64,000 bases of DNA, taken from NCBI RefSeq assembly GCF_023522835.1, contig NZ_JALCZU010000008.1, positions 62,001 to 126,000 of the forward strand, read 5' to 3'. The DNA comes from Oceanobacillus saliphilus. GTDB lineage: Bacteria; Bacillota; Bacilli; Bacillales; Amphibacillaceae. The notes under the pieces were generated by a model. That model did no database searches. It saw only the letters and a program-made list of their open reading frames with translations, and was not told the DNA's origin. Positions 8,231 through 17,258 of the stretch are shown one piece after another (the stretch's first letter is position 1; every line of letters starts with the position of its first letter). A program made the translations under genes and the position numbers.

Positions 8231-10345
8231 ATGATAAAAACAAAAAGTCCTTTAAGTAGTATGCTTTTTCCTAAATCAATCGCAATTATTGGAGCATCAG
8301 GAGATAAAACTAAAATTGGCTACCAATCTGTTTCTAATTTGAAAAATATTGGATATCGTGGAGATGTACATTTAGTAAACCCAAAATATAAAGAGATCGA
8401 AGGTTTTCCTTGCTATCAAGCTATTTCGAGTCTGCCCATGGATGTTGATTTAGCTATGGTATCTATCAACGCCACGAAAGTATTGACCGCGCTTGAACAA
8501 TTAGAAAAGATAAATGTAAAAAGTATCATTGTTTTAAGTTCCGGCTATGCTGAAACAGGTGAAGACGGTGCGATATTAGAAGCAGAACTGACTAATTTTT
8601 CTGAAAGAACTGGTATTGCAGTCTGTGGACCAAATACATTAGGTATAGCAAATTTTAAAGAAAATATGATTGCCTCATTTTCCAGTCTAACAGCAACCGA
8701 CTCCGATCCTGTTGCATTTGTAACCCAAAGTGGTGCAGTGGGTTCTCTATCCTATACAAATGCAAAAGATATGGGGATTGGCTATCGTTATTTTGTATCT
8801 ACCGGAAATGAAGCTGGAACAGACTTCTTCGATTATGTTCATTTTCTATCAGATCAGGATGATTTAAAAGTTATTGCCGGATATCTAGAAGGGGCCCGTG
8901 ATTTCAACAAAATGGAGAAGGCAATTGAAGCTTGTCATAAAAATAATAAACCGCTAGTTTTGATGAAGGTAGGTAATTCTCAAACAGGTGCTGAGGCCGC
9001 AAGTTCACATACTGCTTCTGTTGCAGGCAATGCACAATTGTATCGTAATTATTTTGACGATAGAAATGTTGTAAGAGTAGCCGATGAAGAGGAATTAACG
9101 GACACGATTGGTGTTTTTGCCAAAACGCCTCCCACCACTACCAATGGGGGAGTAGCCATCATCACTCAATCTGGTGGTGCAGGAATAATTATGGCTGACC
9201 AGTGTGACAAAAAAAATATCGAACTTGCTCATTTATCGAGTAAAACAAAAGAGGAATTGAAAAAAGTACTACCTGCTTATTCGACGGTTGCAAATCCGAT
9301 TGATATTACAGCTCAGGTGGCTCAGTCACCGGAACCAATTCTGGATGCACTTTCCGTTACGTTACAAGACGATCATGTTGAATCAATCGTACTGTACCTA
9401 CAAATGACCGATGATAAATTTTTAACCATTTTACCTAGACTATCTGAAATTATTAATACAACAGATAAAAGAGTAATTTTTTGCTGGTCAGGAGTGCAGG
9501 CTGCGACAAAAGAAAAAATACTACAATATAAAAATTTATGTTGGATTCCGAATCCGACTCGATCGATTAATGCGCTGGCCAATGTGATAAATTACTACAG
9601 AAACCGAAGAAATAAACATGAAGCGGCACCATCACATCGATTGACTAAAGAATATCCTAGTAAAATAATTGGCAAAATGAATGAATGGGAAAGTAAAAAC
9701 TTGTTAAGTGATTATGGTTTGTCTATCCCAAAAGGTCAACTGGTAAAAAATGAACAGGAAATCGAAAATATTCAGCTTTCCTTTCCGGTAGTAATGAAAG
9801 TGGTTTCTTCGGAGATAGAACACAAAAGTGAATATAGTCTTGTGAAATTAAATATCAACTCTCTGGAAAAAGTAAAAGAAAATTATAAAATAATTAATGG
9901 GAATATTGAGCGATATTGTAAAGGTAAATCAGTTGATGGTATTTTAATTGAAGAAATGGCACCTCAGGGAATAGAGGTTATCATTGGAGCAATTAACGAT
10001 CCTGTTTTTGGACCGTCCGTAATGTTTGGTTTAGGCGGCATATTTGTTGAGGTACTAAAAGATGTGGTGATATTGCCGGTTCCGATTAATAAAGATACTG
10101 CAATTTCAATGATAAAATCCGTTAAAAATTATAAAATACTGAACGGTGCACGTGGTAACTATTATGATATAGAAGCTTTGTCTAACACCATTGTTCGCAT
10201 TTCTGAATTCTGTGTAGATAATCAAGATAGTTTAATAGAATTCGATATCAATCCTTTAATTGTTCATTGTATTGGAAAGGGAGTCACAGCTGTTGATGCA
10301 TTTATTATTGGTAAGGAACTAGAAAGATATCCGAATAGATTTTGA
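8231..10345 (+). CDS. ADP-forming acyl-CoA synthetase (acetate-CoA ligase family)
   Basis: The 704-residue protein fuses a CoA-binding Rossmann domain ('IAIIGASGDKTKIGYQSV', about residues 12-110), a succinyl-CoA-ligase-like domain with the phospho-His motif 'SSHTASVAG', and a C-terminal ATP-grasp domain ('VVMKVVSSEIEHKSE' to 'FGPSVMFGLGGIFVEVL'). It activates a carboxylic acid to its CoA thioester with ADP formation, so it may supply the operon's substrate. ATG 8231 is preferred, with AGTGGAGTG as ribosome site; a GTG at 8216 is in frame. It is the last gene, followed by a terminator hairpin. Confidence 0.9.
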   Translation: MIKTKSPLSSMLFPKSIAIIGASGDKTKIGYQSVSNLKNIGYRGDVHLVNPKYKEIEGFPCYQAISSLPMDVDLAMVSINATKVLTALEQLEKINVKSIIVLSSGYAETGEDGAILEAELTNFSERTGIAVCGPNTLGIANFKENMIASFSSLTATDSDPVAFVTQSGAVGSLSYTNAKDMGIGYRYFVSTGNEAGTDFFDYVHFLSDQDDLKVIAGYLEGARDFNKMEKAIEACHKNNKPLVLMKVGNSQTGAEAASSHTASVAGNAQLYRNYFDDRNVVRVADEEELTDTIGVFAKTPPTTTNGGVAIITQSGGAGIIMADQCDKKNIELAHLSSKTKEELKKVLPAYSTVANPIDITAQVAQSPEPILDALSVTLQDDHVESIVLYLQMTDDKFLTILPRLSEIINTTDKRVIFCWSGVQAATKEKILQYKNLCWIPNPTRSINALANVINYYRNRRNKHEAAPSHRLTKEYPSKIIGKMNEWESKNLLSDYGLSIPKGQLVKNEQEIENIQLSFPVVMKVVSSEIEHKSEYSLVKLNINSLEKVKENYKIINGNIERYCKGKSVDGILIEEMAPQGIEVIIGAINDPVFGPSVMFGLGGIFVEVLKDVVILPVPINKDTAISMIKSVKNYKILNGARGNYYDIEALSNTIVRISEFCVDNQDSLIEFDINPLIVHCIGKGVTAVDAFIIGKELERYPNRF

Positions 10346-10410
10346 TTTTTAATTCTTTATATTACCAAAAGCATTGTTGAAGAAAAATGATTATATAGTA
10401 TAAAGATTTT

Positions 10411-10440
10411 AGGAGAAGTGTTAGCGCACGTCTCCTTTTA
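10411..10440 (+). terminator. Terminator of the acyl-CoA catabolic operon
   Basis: AGGAGA (10411-10416) pairs with TCTCCT (10431-10436), with an inner GTG/CAC stem. TTTTA follows. It lies 66 bases after the last operon gene. Confidence 0.65.
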
Positions 10441-10578
10441 TCATTAATTAAGATATCACAAGACTAGTCAACAGAGTTACTATTTCAAGCGATATCAATG
10501 TGTAATGAGAAAAGTACCGTTGGGGGATAAATTAATTAGCTTAGAGAGTAAAATGACATGATTGTTATAACCGTATCA

Positions 10579-11334
10579 TTAAATTGATTTAGTAGCTTCA
10601 TGGTGAACAATGGCTTCTTCAAGGAAAATTAATACTTCTTTATTAATAGGGTATAGGCCTAATTCAGCCGAAGTTTCTTCAGATTTTCTTATTTCCCAAA
10701 ATTTATCAATTAAGTCTGGTTTATCCCCAAAGGATTCTAAAGTTAATAAATCTACATCCACAGCAATTAGCTGTCCCTCCATAGAACTAGGTGATGTTCC
10801 GTTTTCCAAGCATAATTCTATGCGCTTTATTATATTGATCCATTTTATGATTAGAGGATCCTCCATTTTCGGGAGATTTTCAGATAAAATTGATTGTTCC
10901 TCTTTATTAAACAATTGACTCCATAGCTTCTTTTTTCTTTCCTGTTTTTTACTGTTTTCTTCTTCTGATAGTAGTGGTAAAAGATGGTTCCATTGGAGAG
11001 TTCCCTCTAATTTTAAAGTGTTTAGTAGTGTTGTTGTATGCTGAAGTGATAGATTTAATTGTTCAATGTTTGTTTCAAGTTGCTTTTTATGTACGGTTAA
11101 AATTTTATCTATTGTCACTTGATTAATGATTTGTCTAATGTCTTTCAGGGACATGGATGTAGACTTTAATAAAATGATTTTTTCTAGAAGTAACAAATCA
11201 TCTTCGGAATAGTAACGCTTACCATTATTCTTTTTTATCGTCGGTACTACCAATCCAATCTGGTCGTAATAACGTAATGTACGTAAAGAAATATTGATCT
11301 TTTTTGATACTTCTCCAGTTGAAAACAGAGTCAT
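10579..11334 (-). CDS. MerR-family transcriptional regulator
   Basis: The 251-residue regulator has an N-terminal MerR winged helix ('FSTGEVSKKINISLRTLRYYDQIGLV', residues 3-30), a dimerisation coiled coil around residues 75-110, and a long C-terminal domain like TipAS/multidrug-type effector regions. The start at 11334 is chosen because AGGAGG sits 6 bases upstream; a frame from 11403 would cross the divergent promoter. It is divergent from a CPBP protease gene, and the shared region carries a MerR-type palindrome in a 19-bp promoter spacer. It probably activates that gene. The inducer is unknown. Confidence 0.9.
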   Translation of the reverse strand: MTLFSTGEVSKKINISLRTLRYYDQIGLVVPTIKKNNGKRYYSEDDLLLLEKIILLKSTSMSLKDIRQIINQVTIDKILTVHKKQLETNIEQLNLSLQHTTTLLNTLKLEGTLQWNHLLPLLSEEENSKKQERKKKLWSQLFNKEEQSILSENLPKMEDPLIIKWINIIKRIELCLENGTSPSSMEGQLIAVDVDLLTLESFGDKPDLIDKFWEIRKSEETSAELGLYPINKEVLIFLEEAIVHHEATKSI

Positions 11335-11354
11335 TGTATTCCTCCTAAAAATAG

Positions 11355-11385
11355 TTGCAGGTGACGTTACGTCACCAATTATAAT
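11355..11385 (+). promoter_or_regulatory. MerR-type promoter with 19-bp spacer and central operator palindrome
   Basis: TTGCAG (11355-11360) and a perfect TATAAT (11380-11385) are 19 bases apart. The palindrome GGTGACGT-T-ACGTCACC (11360-11376) fills the spacer. MerR-family activators bind such palindromes and untwist over-long 19-20 bp spacers. The promoter reads towards the CPBP gene at 11421. Confidence 0.85.
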
Positions 11386-11420
11386 AAATCTATCATACAA
11401 CATCTTTGGGAGGTATTAAA

Positions 11421-12122
11421 ATGGGTAACAATTCAATGAGTAAAACAACAATCAAATGGTCTTGGAGAGATGTATTTAAATTACTTTTTCTTACATTTGT
11501 TGTTGTGCCGCTTTTTATTGAATATTTATTGCATGATTTGTTGTATACTCTTTTTCAGGATAGCCTTTACTCAGGTACGATGACAGGGCTCATCATGGCA
11601 ATTGTGTTTATGACATCCTTATATTTTATTGCATTAAAACCACATGGCCTTTCATGGAATACAGTTGGAGTTAATCGTTTTTCAAATGGATATTGGAAGT
11701 GGATTGTTGTATGGTTGATCGTATTAATTGTTGTTAGTGTTATGATACTAACATTGATGGATATATTAAACGTCAGTTGGGAGAACGAAAAAACCGAATC
11801 ATTATTGAGAAATAAGGCTTGGCACACTATTCTTATTGGCTTTGTGTCTGCTGCAATCATTTCACCAATTTATGAAGAAATTTTTTATAGAGGTTTTTTA
11901 TATAAATGGTTCCGCGTAAAATGGGGAGTAGCTGCTGGTATGTTTGTAAGTTCCTTTATTTTTATGATTGTTCATATCCCAACTTACAATACGTTAACAG
12001 TGAACTTTGTCTCCGGACTTGTGTTTGCATGGACATATGAAAAAACAGGATCTGTTCTACCAGCTATCATCATTCATGGTACATTTAATGGTATTGCACT
12101 TATACTGACGGTATTCACATGA
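11421..12122 (+). CDS. CPBP-family intramembrane glutamic endopeptidase
   Basis: The 233-residue polytopic membrane protein has about six hydrophobic segments and the CPBP/Abi motifs: 'YEEIFYRGFLY' (EExxxR), 'FIMIVHI' and 'IIHGTFNG', which supply the Glu and His active-site residues. The ATG at 11421 has GGGAGG 7 bases upstream; a TTG at 11406 is in frame but unneeded. It is under the MerR-type promoter at 11355-11385, so it is likely induced by whatever the divergent regulator senses. Its substrate cannot be told from sequence. Confidence 0.9.
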   Translation: MGNNSMSKTTIKWSWRDVFKLLFLTFVVVPLFIEYLLHDLLYTLFQDSLYSGTMTGLIMAIVFMTSLYFIALKPHGLSWNTVGVNRFSNGYWKWIVVWLIVLIVVSVMILTLMDILNVSWENEKTESLLRNKAWHTILIGFVSAAIISPIYEEIFYRGFLYKWFRVKWGVAAGMFVSSFIFMIVHIPTYNTLTVNFVSGLVFAWTYEKTGSVLPAIIIHGTFNGIALILTVFT

Positions 12123-12386
12123 CTATACAGATGTATGTTTCATTCTCGATCTGCTTAAGTGGAATGACAAGAATGTACTATAGGCTAGCGTTTAATCTGT
12201 GGGAAGATCATTCATGAATTGTTTAACTAAATCTACTCTCAAATTGTCCTTTTAGAATTCATCTGTTCAGAATGATGCTTTCATGTGTTTAATATTTCCT
12301 TTACTATTGTTTCTGCTGCAATAATTAAAAAAGCCATCATTAAAATTGATTGAATCTTTCACATGGTTAAAATTCTAATTTGAATA

Positions 12387-12752
12387 TTATGCTAGTATTG
12401 GATGGCTGTATGCTTTTGCACTTTTCTTCAAGAGAATACCACTATTAGTCAAGTAAAGATTAAATATATCCCCTCTTTCCAATGATAGAAGCTTTATGAA
12501 TTCTTGAGGTATTCTCACGGATCCTCTATTGTTTAAAACCATTTTATTTTCCAGGGTGTCTTCGTATAGTAGTTTCTGTATAACTAATTCTTTAGATTGC
12601 AAACGAATTATAATTTCATGACCACAATATAAATTTAGTGTCTCTCTAATTAGTTTAGGTATAGTAATTGTGTATCCTTTCGATAAAGTACAAGTTGTAT
12701 TTTTTGCTGTTTGTTTATTCGATTCTTCACGTAGAGAATAGTTTTCTCTCAT
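12387..12752 (-). CDS. Tandem AbrB/SpoVT-like DNA-binding domain protein
   Basis: The 121-residue protein contains two swapped-hairpin AbrB-type units: 'LSKGYTITIPKLIRETLNL' (about residues 23-41) and 'NNRGSVRIPQEFIKLLSL' (about 74-91). Each is followed by the expected G-D/H-x-I/F strand. AbrB-like proteins are transition-state regulators or antitoxins. No toxin gene is next to it, so a regulator is favoured. It reads from an AGGA-type site in a very AT-rich leader. Function beyond DNA binding is unknown. Confidence 0.75.
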   Translation of the reverse strand: MRENYSLREESNKQTAKNTTCTLSKGYTITIPKLIRETLNLYCGHEIIIRLQSKELVIQKLLYEDTLENKMVLNNRGSVRIPQEFIKLLSLERGDIFNLYLTNSGILLKKSAKAYSHPILA

Positions 12753-13201
12753 AACAATCCTCCAAAAATATAATCTTTTATTGTTTCATCTATTTTTACA
12801 TTTTTATTTATATATTTTAAATTAAAAATATGGAGAATTTATGAATTTTTAATGTTTATAGAAATTTTTTATTGAATGTGAACTCTAAAAATACCAAAGA
12901 ATTGTAGCTTCCTTCTTGACTTAAGATAAATTTAAAGTTTTTTGAAATCTCGACATTTTCAACACTAAGTTTTCCTATAATAGCCACAAAATATATAAAA
13001 TTAAATAGTAGGTGAATTTCATGGTGGTAAACTTGAGAAAGTGTACTTCCAAGAACAAATAGATGATACGGAAATAAAATAAAATAAAGAAATGGTTCCG
13101 AGCAATAAAATTTACTTGGAACCATTTTTATACCATTTTTGGCTAGATTTGTCTCAGTCTCTTTTATATTATTTCTATGTTTACGTTATATTGGCAGTGA
13201 T
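12753..13201. other. AT-rich intergenic region
   Basis: These 449 bases hold the AT-rich upstream region of the AbrB-like gene and the terminator hairpin at 13090-13127. A reverse frame at 12856-13125 runs through the hairpin, has no recognisable domain and was not accepted as a gene. Confidence 0.5.
13090..13127 (-). terminator. Terminator after the multicopper oxidase gene
   Basis: AAATGGTTCC (13090-13099) and GGAACCATTT (13118-13127) form a perfect 10-bp stem flanked by T-runs on both strands. On the minus strand it follows the multicopper oxidase stop by 75 bases. Confidence 0.6.
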
Positions 13202-14698
13202 TTATTCTACCTTTATCTGCCCCATCATGCCGTTGTCCTCATGTTCAAGAATATGACAATGGAACATGTATACACCCTTATGTTTAAATTGTATTGCTAT
13301 TTTTACCGTCTCATCTGGTTGGATGGAAATGCTGTCTTTCCATCCTTGCTCATTCTCCGGTGGTTCTTCTCCATCTCTGGATAGTATTTTAAACTGGGCT
13401 CCGTGTATGTGGAATGGATGAATCATTCCACCCATCTCGTCTGGCTTATTGTAAATTTCCCATACTTCAGTAATCCCTTGCTCTTGCGTGAAATCAATTC
13501 GTTCCGGATCAAATTTTTTACCATTAATCGTAACCTGATCCATCATCCCGAAGAGTTCCACTTTCTTTGTAACTGGCATGCTTAGCTCTTCTTCTGATAC
13601 CGAAACATCATTCATATTCTCAGGAATACTGCTTTCCTCTCCTTTCTGTAGAGAAACATCAAATGGGAGAAGGATAGAGCCATCCTCATTTACTAACGCC
13701 AACTCATTTTCTGTGTCCAGCTGTGAAAAATCAACAATTATCTCCGCCCGTTCAGACGGGGTAAGTGTAATTTCTGCCAGTGTCACCGGCTCATTTAAGA
13801 ATCCACCATCCGTTGCAATCTGAACAAAGGAATCTCTAGTATTTAATTTTATGGTGTAATTTCTCGCATTAGATCCATTTAATAAACGGAGACGTACTTT
13901 TTCTTTTTTTACAGTCAACTTGGGATTCATTGTCCCATTGATCAACGACGTATCACCGATTGTCCCGTCATCATTCATTGCAGCACTGAAATTTAACTGC
14001 TTTTCTTCATCAAAAGTTTTATCTTGGAAAATCAAGGGGATATCATTTTCTCCGTACGCATTTGGCAATTCAAGACTTTTTGAATTATCATCTTCAATAT
14101 AGATCAACCCTGCGAGTCCATTGTATACCTGTTCAGCAGTTTTCCCTTCTGGATGGGGATGGAACCATAGTGTTGAAGCTTCTTGTGTCACGTCAAATTC
14201 AATTAATTCTTCTTCTCCGGATTTTAAGGATTCATGTGGTCCTCCATCTGCATCCCCGGCTACTTCCAACCCGTGCCAATGAAAGGTTGTTTCCTCATCT
14301 AACTCATTAATCGTTCTGATTTTCACTGTTTTACCTTCTTCGAGACGAAGCATCGGTCCTAAAAAAGATCCGTTATATCCATACGTTTTCGTTTTGGTAC
14401 CATCGAATATTTCAGTCTCCCCGGTTTGTGCGCGAACAGTGTATACGACTTGATCATCGTCACTATCGTCAGGTTCTAACATAGGAGGAATATTCAACTC
14501 ATTTTCTCCCGTCGAGTTGTTTAAACTTACCACCTCATCGTGGCTCATATGCTCATCCATGGTGTCATGGTCCATCGTTGAATTGTCGATTTCATCCATT
14601 TCTTCCATTTCATCCTCAGGCTGCGCGTTGTTATTACTGCAGGCGCTGATAACTAGAAATATAATGAACAATCCTATAATCTTAAATTTTTTTCCCAT
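13202..14698 (-). CDS. Multicopper oxidase lipoprotein
   Basis: The 498-residue protein has a lipoprotein signal ending at Cys20 ('FLVISAC'), an acidic Met/His-rich linker (about 25-60), and three cupredoxin domains. All four copper-binding clusters are present: 'FHWHGLEV', 'WFHPHPEG', 'HPFHIHG' and 'FHCHILEHEDNGMM', giving T1 and trinuclear sites. Bacterial members oxidise Cu(I) to Cu(II) outside the membrane and use O2. The enzyme is anchored to the outer face of the membrane and lies at the edge of a copper-resistance island. It resembles CueO/CotA/laccase-type oxidases; the natural substrate is inferred from context. Confidence 0.93.
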   Translation of the reverse strand: MGKKFKIIGLFIIFLVISACSNNNAQPEDEMEEMDEIDNSTMDHDTMDEHMSHDEVVSLNNSTGENELNIPPMLEPDDSDDDQVVYTVRAQTGETEIFDGTKTKTYGYNGSFLGPMLRLEEGKTVKIRTINELDEETTFHWHGLEVAGDADGGPHESLKSGEEELIEFDVTQEASTLWFHPHPEGKTAEQVYNGLAGLIYIEDDNSKSLELPNAYGENDIPLIFQDKTFDEEKQLNFSAAMNDDGTIGDTSLINGTMNPKLTVKKEKVRLRLLNGSNARNYTIKLNTRDSFVQIATDGGFLNEPVTLAEITLTPSERAEIIVDFSQLDTENELALVNEDGSILLPFDVSLQKGEESSIPENMNDVSVSEEELSMPVTKKVELFGMMDQVTINGKKFDPERIDFTQEQGITEVWEIYNKPDEMGGMIHPFHIHGAQFKILSRDGEEPPENEQGWKDSISIQPDETVKIAIQFKHKGVYMFHCHILEHEDNGMMGQIKVE

Positions 14699-14861
14699 CT
14701 TATGTATCCTCTCTCTTTGATTATTTTTTTAGTTTAACAAGAAAATATGAAGAAAATATGCACAGCTGGTGCTGAAATATGAAGTAAGAATGTTCCTTTA
14801 TTCAATACACCACATTGGAAAGCAGTTATTTCAAAGAATTGCTAAAAAAAGAAAAGTAAAT

Positions 14862-14897
14862 GGCGCCTAAATCCAATCATGAAAGAAATTAGGCGCC
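14862..14897 (-). terminator. Terminator after the cupredoxin lipoprotein gene
   Basis: GGCGCCTAA (14862-14870) and TTAGGCGCC (14889-14897) form a perfect 9-bp stem. On the minus strand it is followed by a T-rich stretch (ATTTACTTTTCTTTTTTT). Confidence 0.65.
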
Positions 14898-14972
14898 TAA
14901 AAAGACAGTATTCTCTGTTGTTACGTGTAAATTCAAGTAAAAACATCCGTTGACTTATGAATTAAATCTAGC

Positions 14973-15380
14973 TTACTGAACGATCAAAGTAGATACCATA
15001 TCGTTATGGCCTTGTCCACAAGGAATGTTGCAATAGATGGTATATTCACCCGGTTCTTCTGGTGTAAATACGACCTCGCCATCACCTTCGATACTTACAT
15101 CTAAATCATCAATGCCGATTCCATGCATACCTTCCACGTTTACAAGACTTAGCTTTACTTCCTCACCAGCATTTACCGTATATTCTGCTTGGTCAAATTC
15201 AAAGTTGGATGCATTAATTTCAATTTCATTGTTAGAAGCAGTTTCTTCTGAAGAACTGGAACTTTCTGTTTCCTCTGTGGAATTATCTACTCCAGCATCC
15301 GTACCACTATCATCTCCACCACAGGCTGCAAGTACTAGAATCAGACTTAGAAATAATGCTACTAGTAAACTTTTTTTCAA
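14973..15380 (-). CDS. CuA-type cupredoxin lipoprotein
   Basis: The 135-residue protein has a lipoprotein signal (lipobox 'VLAAC', Cys20), a Ser/Glu-rich linker (22-50) and one cupredoxin domain. The domain keeps the CuA ligand set of cytochrome c oxidase subunit II: His86 in 'GMHGIG' and 'CNIPCGQGHNDM' with Cys117, Cys121, His125 and Met128. It is far too short to be CoxB and has no transmembrane hairpin. It is therefore a stand-alone surface copper or electron-transfer protein, perhaps delivering copper or electrons to the neighbouring oxidase. A good ribosome site (AGGAGGAG) precedes the ATG. Confidence 0.9.
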   Translation of the reverse strand: MKKSLLVALFLSLILVLAACGGDDSGTDAGVDNSTEETESSSSSEETASNNEIEINASNFEFDQAEYTVNAGEEVKLSLVNVEGMHGIGIDDLDVSIEGDGEVVFTPEEPGEYTIYCNIPCGQGHNDMVSTLIVQ

Positions 15381-15609
15381 TATATTCTCCTCCTATGTGA
15401 CACTTTTATTGATAGCTGTATAACTACTCAAATAGTAATCATTAAATGTCAATGAATTATGCAGAAAACGTGGCAATTTTGGTAAAGTTATATGGAAATC
15501 ACGGACATGACGCTAAATGTTAACTCTTTCTTGATAAATTCTTGAAAGTTTTTATATAAAGTTAAATTGTAAATTAAAACTTATGCCATCTAATAAAAGG
15601 AGGATTATA

Positions 15610-15834
15610 GTGAAAAAGAAATTGATCTCACTAGGTATCGTTATTGTTTTGGCTTTGGGTATAGGTAACGTAGTAAATGCTCATGGCGGGTCAGAGAGTG
15701 GATGGAGTTTTCAGGAAATGATTCCTTTCATGAAAGAGATGCACCCAGATATGGATGAACAGCAATTAAAACAGATGTACAAGGATTGTCATGGTTCAAG
15801 TGATGAAAAGGTGCCGATGGGTACGAACATATAA
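15610..15834 (+). CDS. Small secreted protein, His/Met-bearing (copper island)
   Basis: The 74-residue protein has a signal peptide (residues 1 to about 24, 'LGIVIVLALGIGNVVNAHGG') and a short mature part with several Met and His and one Cys ('FMKEMHPDM', 'DCHGSSDE'). The GTG at 15610 is chosen because AGGAGG lies 5-8 bases upstream; the ATG at 15583 lacks a site. It could bind metal outside the cell, consistent with its neighbours. No named domain is recognised. It has its own strong terminator. Confidence 0.7.
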   Translation: MKKKLISLGIVIVLALGIGNVVNAHGGSESGWSFQEMIPFMKEMHPDMDEQQLKQMYKDCHGSSDEKVPMGTNI

Positions 15835-15880
15835 ATAGGGTGTCGTTAGACTAATCCCCCATAACTAGTCTAATTATTTA

Positions 15881-15914
15881 AAAACAGAACTATCTTGAAT
15901 GATAGTTCTGTTTT
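15881..15914 (+). terminator. Terminator of the small secreted protein gene
   Basis: AAAACAGAACTATC (15881-15894) and GATAGTTCTGTTTT (15901-15914) form a perfect 14-bp stem with a 6-base loop and T-run. Confidence 0.85.
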
Positions 15915-16176
15915 AATTTAAGTTTTTGTTGGTTTTCGCCGATTCGGCTCAAGCACATCGAAGCCGCATTATTACATGCATTCTAATTCTCGAACTCTCT
16001 GCGTATCAAGTCGTTATTTTCCATAATTCACATTTTCCAGTAATAAGGTATTTGAGAATATCATAGGAGTTAGAGATAAGTTACACTACCACCTTAAAAC
16101 GAATTTCGTCCCTACTACAGGTGGAAAGGAAGTAACAAATCACAATGACTTTATAATTCAAAAAGAAGGTGGTTAA
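15915..16176. other. Intergenic region without recognised gene
   Basis: Nothing beyond the ribosome site for the 16177 gene is recognised. A short reverse-strand open stretch near 15930-15980 looks faintly protein-like but is too short to assign. Confidence 0.4.
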
Positions 16177-16296
16177 ATGCACTTTATATACGGATATAAT
16201 ACAATTTGGCCTATAATCTGTATGGCAATAGTCTGGTTTATTTTAATCGTTATAGGCGTTCTTCTGGTCAGAAATTTTATCAAAGGGGGGTCTTAA
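16177..16296 (+). CDS. Small single-pass membrane protein, probable truncated SHOCT-type protein
   Basis: The 39-residue frame begins at ATG 16177 after AGAAGGTGG. It has one transmembrane segment (about residues 10-31, 'WPIICMAIVWFILIVIGVLL') and ends 'FIKGGS'. Small membrane proteins of this form normally continue into a SHOCT tail (LKxRxAxGEIxxEEFxxxK). Bases after the stop still encode 'NVLKEKLENAQIE' and then 'ELERSK', but in two other frames, ending at TAA 16365-16367. The frame breaks at a run of six G (16285-16290). It is either a recently damaged gene or a genuine mini-protein. Confidence 0.6.
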   Translation: MHFIYGYNTIWPIICMAIVWFILIVIGVLLVRNFIKGGS

Positions 16297-16515
16297 GTCC
16301 AAAAATGTTTTAAAAGAGAAATTGGAAAATGCTCAAATAGAGAGAGGAACTTGAACGCTCCAAATAAGTTCAAAAAAGGATTATATGTAAGGTATAAATT
16401 AAATCTGCACAATAAATGGATAATTATTTAATAAACTTATAGTGGGTAAAAGTCTTGTTCAAACAAATGTTGGTTAGAATCTAGTAAATGATTGAAGGAT
16501 AGTGAGTTGAACGCT

Positions 16516-17244
16516 ATGTTTGATATAGTTAATGAAATCAGCGGTACACTAAGTTTGCAACTTCAGGAATTAGCATACGGCTATCAACATCTTCCGATAG
16601 TATTTGCTCTCTTTCTGGGATTAATCGGGGCGGTTGCACCATGCCAACTAACCAGTAATATAAGTGCAATAACCATTTATGGTAATCGGTCTTTAGTGGA
16701 CAAGGTGCCATGGCTGCATGTATATATGTTTATTTTAGGGAAGCTTGTTGTTTTTTCAATCATTGGAATCGTAATATGGCTGCTAGGAAGAGATATATAC
16801 AGTACCCTAACGGAGATGTTTCCAATCCTAAGAAAAGCTATCGGCCCATTGTTAATCCTCACTGGTTTATTTATGATGGGGGCATTTCGTTGGGGGAAAA
16901 CATGGAAGTTATTTGAACTACCCTTCCATAAATTAAAAGACAGTTATACAGGTAGTTTTTTGATGGGGGTCAGCTTTACAGTGGCTTTCTGCCCAACCAT
17001 GTTTATGTTGTTTATCGCGACCTTGATGCCGATTGTATTGGAGACGCCGAATGGTTTTATTCTGCCATCTGTATTTGGGATAGGAACATCACTTCCTTTG
17101 CTAATCGTCATCTTTTTGATTTGGTATTTTGGTGCGAGTGGGATTGTTATAAAGAAAAGTAGAAAAATAGGTGCATGGACTCAAAGAGTCGCTGGTGCTT
17201 TCCTCCTTCTGATTGGTATACTGGATACATTAACCTTTTGGTAG
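16516..17244 (+). CDS. DsbD/TauE-like thiol-redox or metal-transport membrane protein
   Basis: The 242-residue protein has about six transmembrane segments and the paired-cysteine signatures of the DsbD_2/CcdA-like family: 'GAVAPCQLTSN' and 'VAFCPTMFML'. Members move reducing equivalents across the membrane or are tied to copper handling and cytochrome oxidase assembly. ATG 16516 matches the usual family N-terminus. An in-frame TTG at 16507 has the better placed GAAGGA site, so the true start may be there. It is 14 bases upstream of the sensor kinase gene, forming a three-gene operon with it. Confidence 0.8.
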   Translation: MFDIVNEISGTLSLQLQELAYGYQHLPIVFALFLGLIGAVAPCQLTSNISAITIYGNRSLVDKVPWLHVYMFILGKLVVFSIIGIVIWLLGRDIYSTLTEMFPILRKAIGPLLILTGLFMMGAFRWGKTWKLFELPFHKLKDSYTGSFLMGVSFTVAFCPTMFMLFIATLMPIVLETPNGFILPSVFGIGTSLPLLIVIFLIWYFGASGIVIKKSRKIGAWTQRVAGAFLLLIGILDTLTFW

Positions 17245-17258
17245 AAAAGGAGTCAGTA

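Noticed and set aside
12856-13125. 89-codon reverse frame
   Set aside because: It runs through the terminator hairpin at 13090-13127, lies in very AT-rich DNA and has no recognisable domain.
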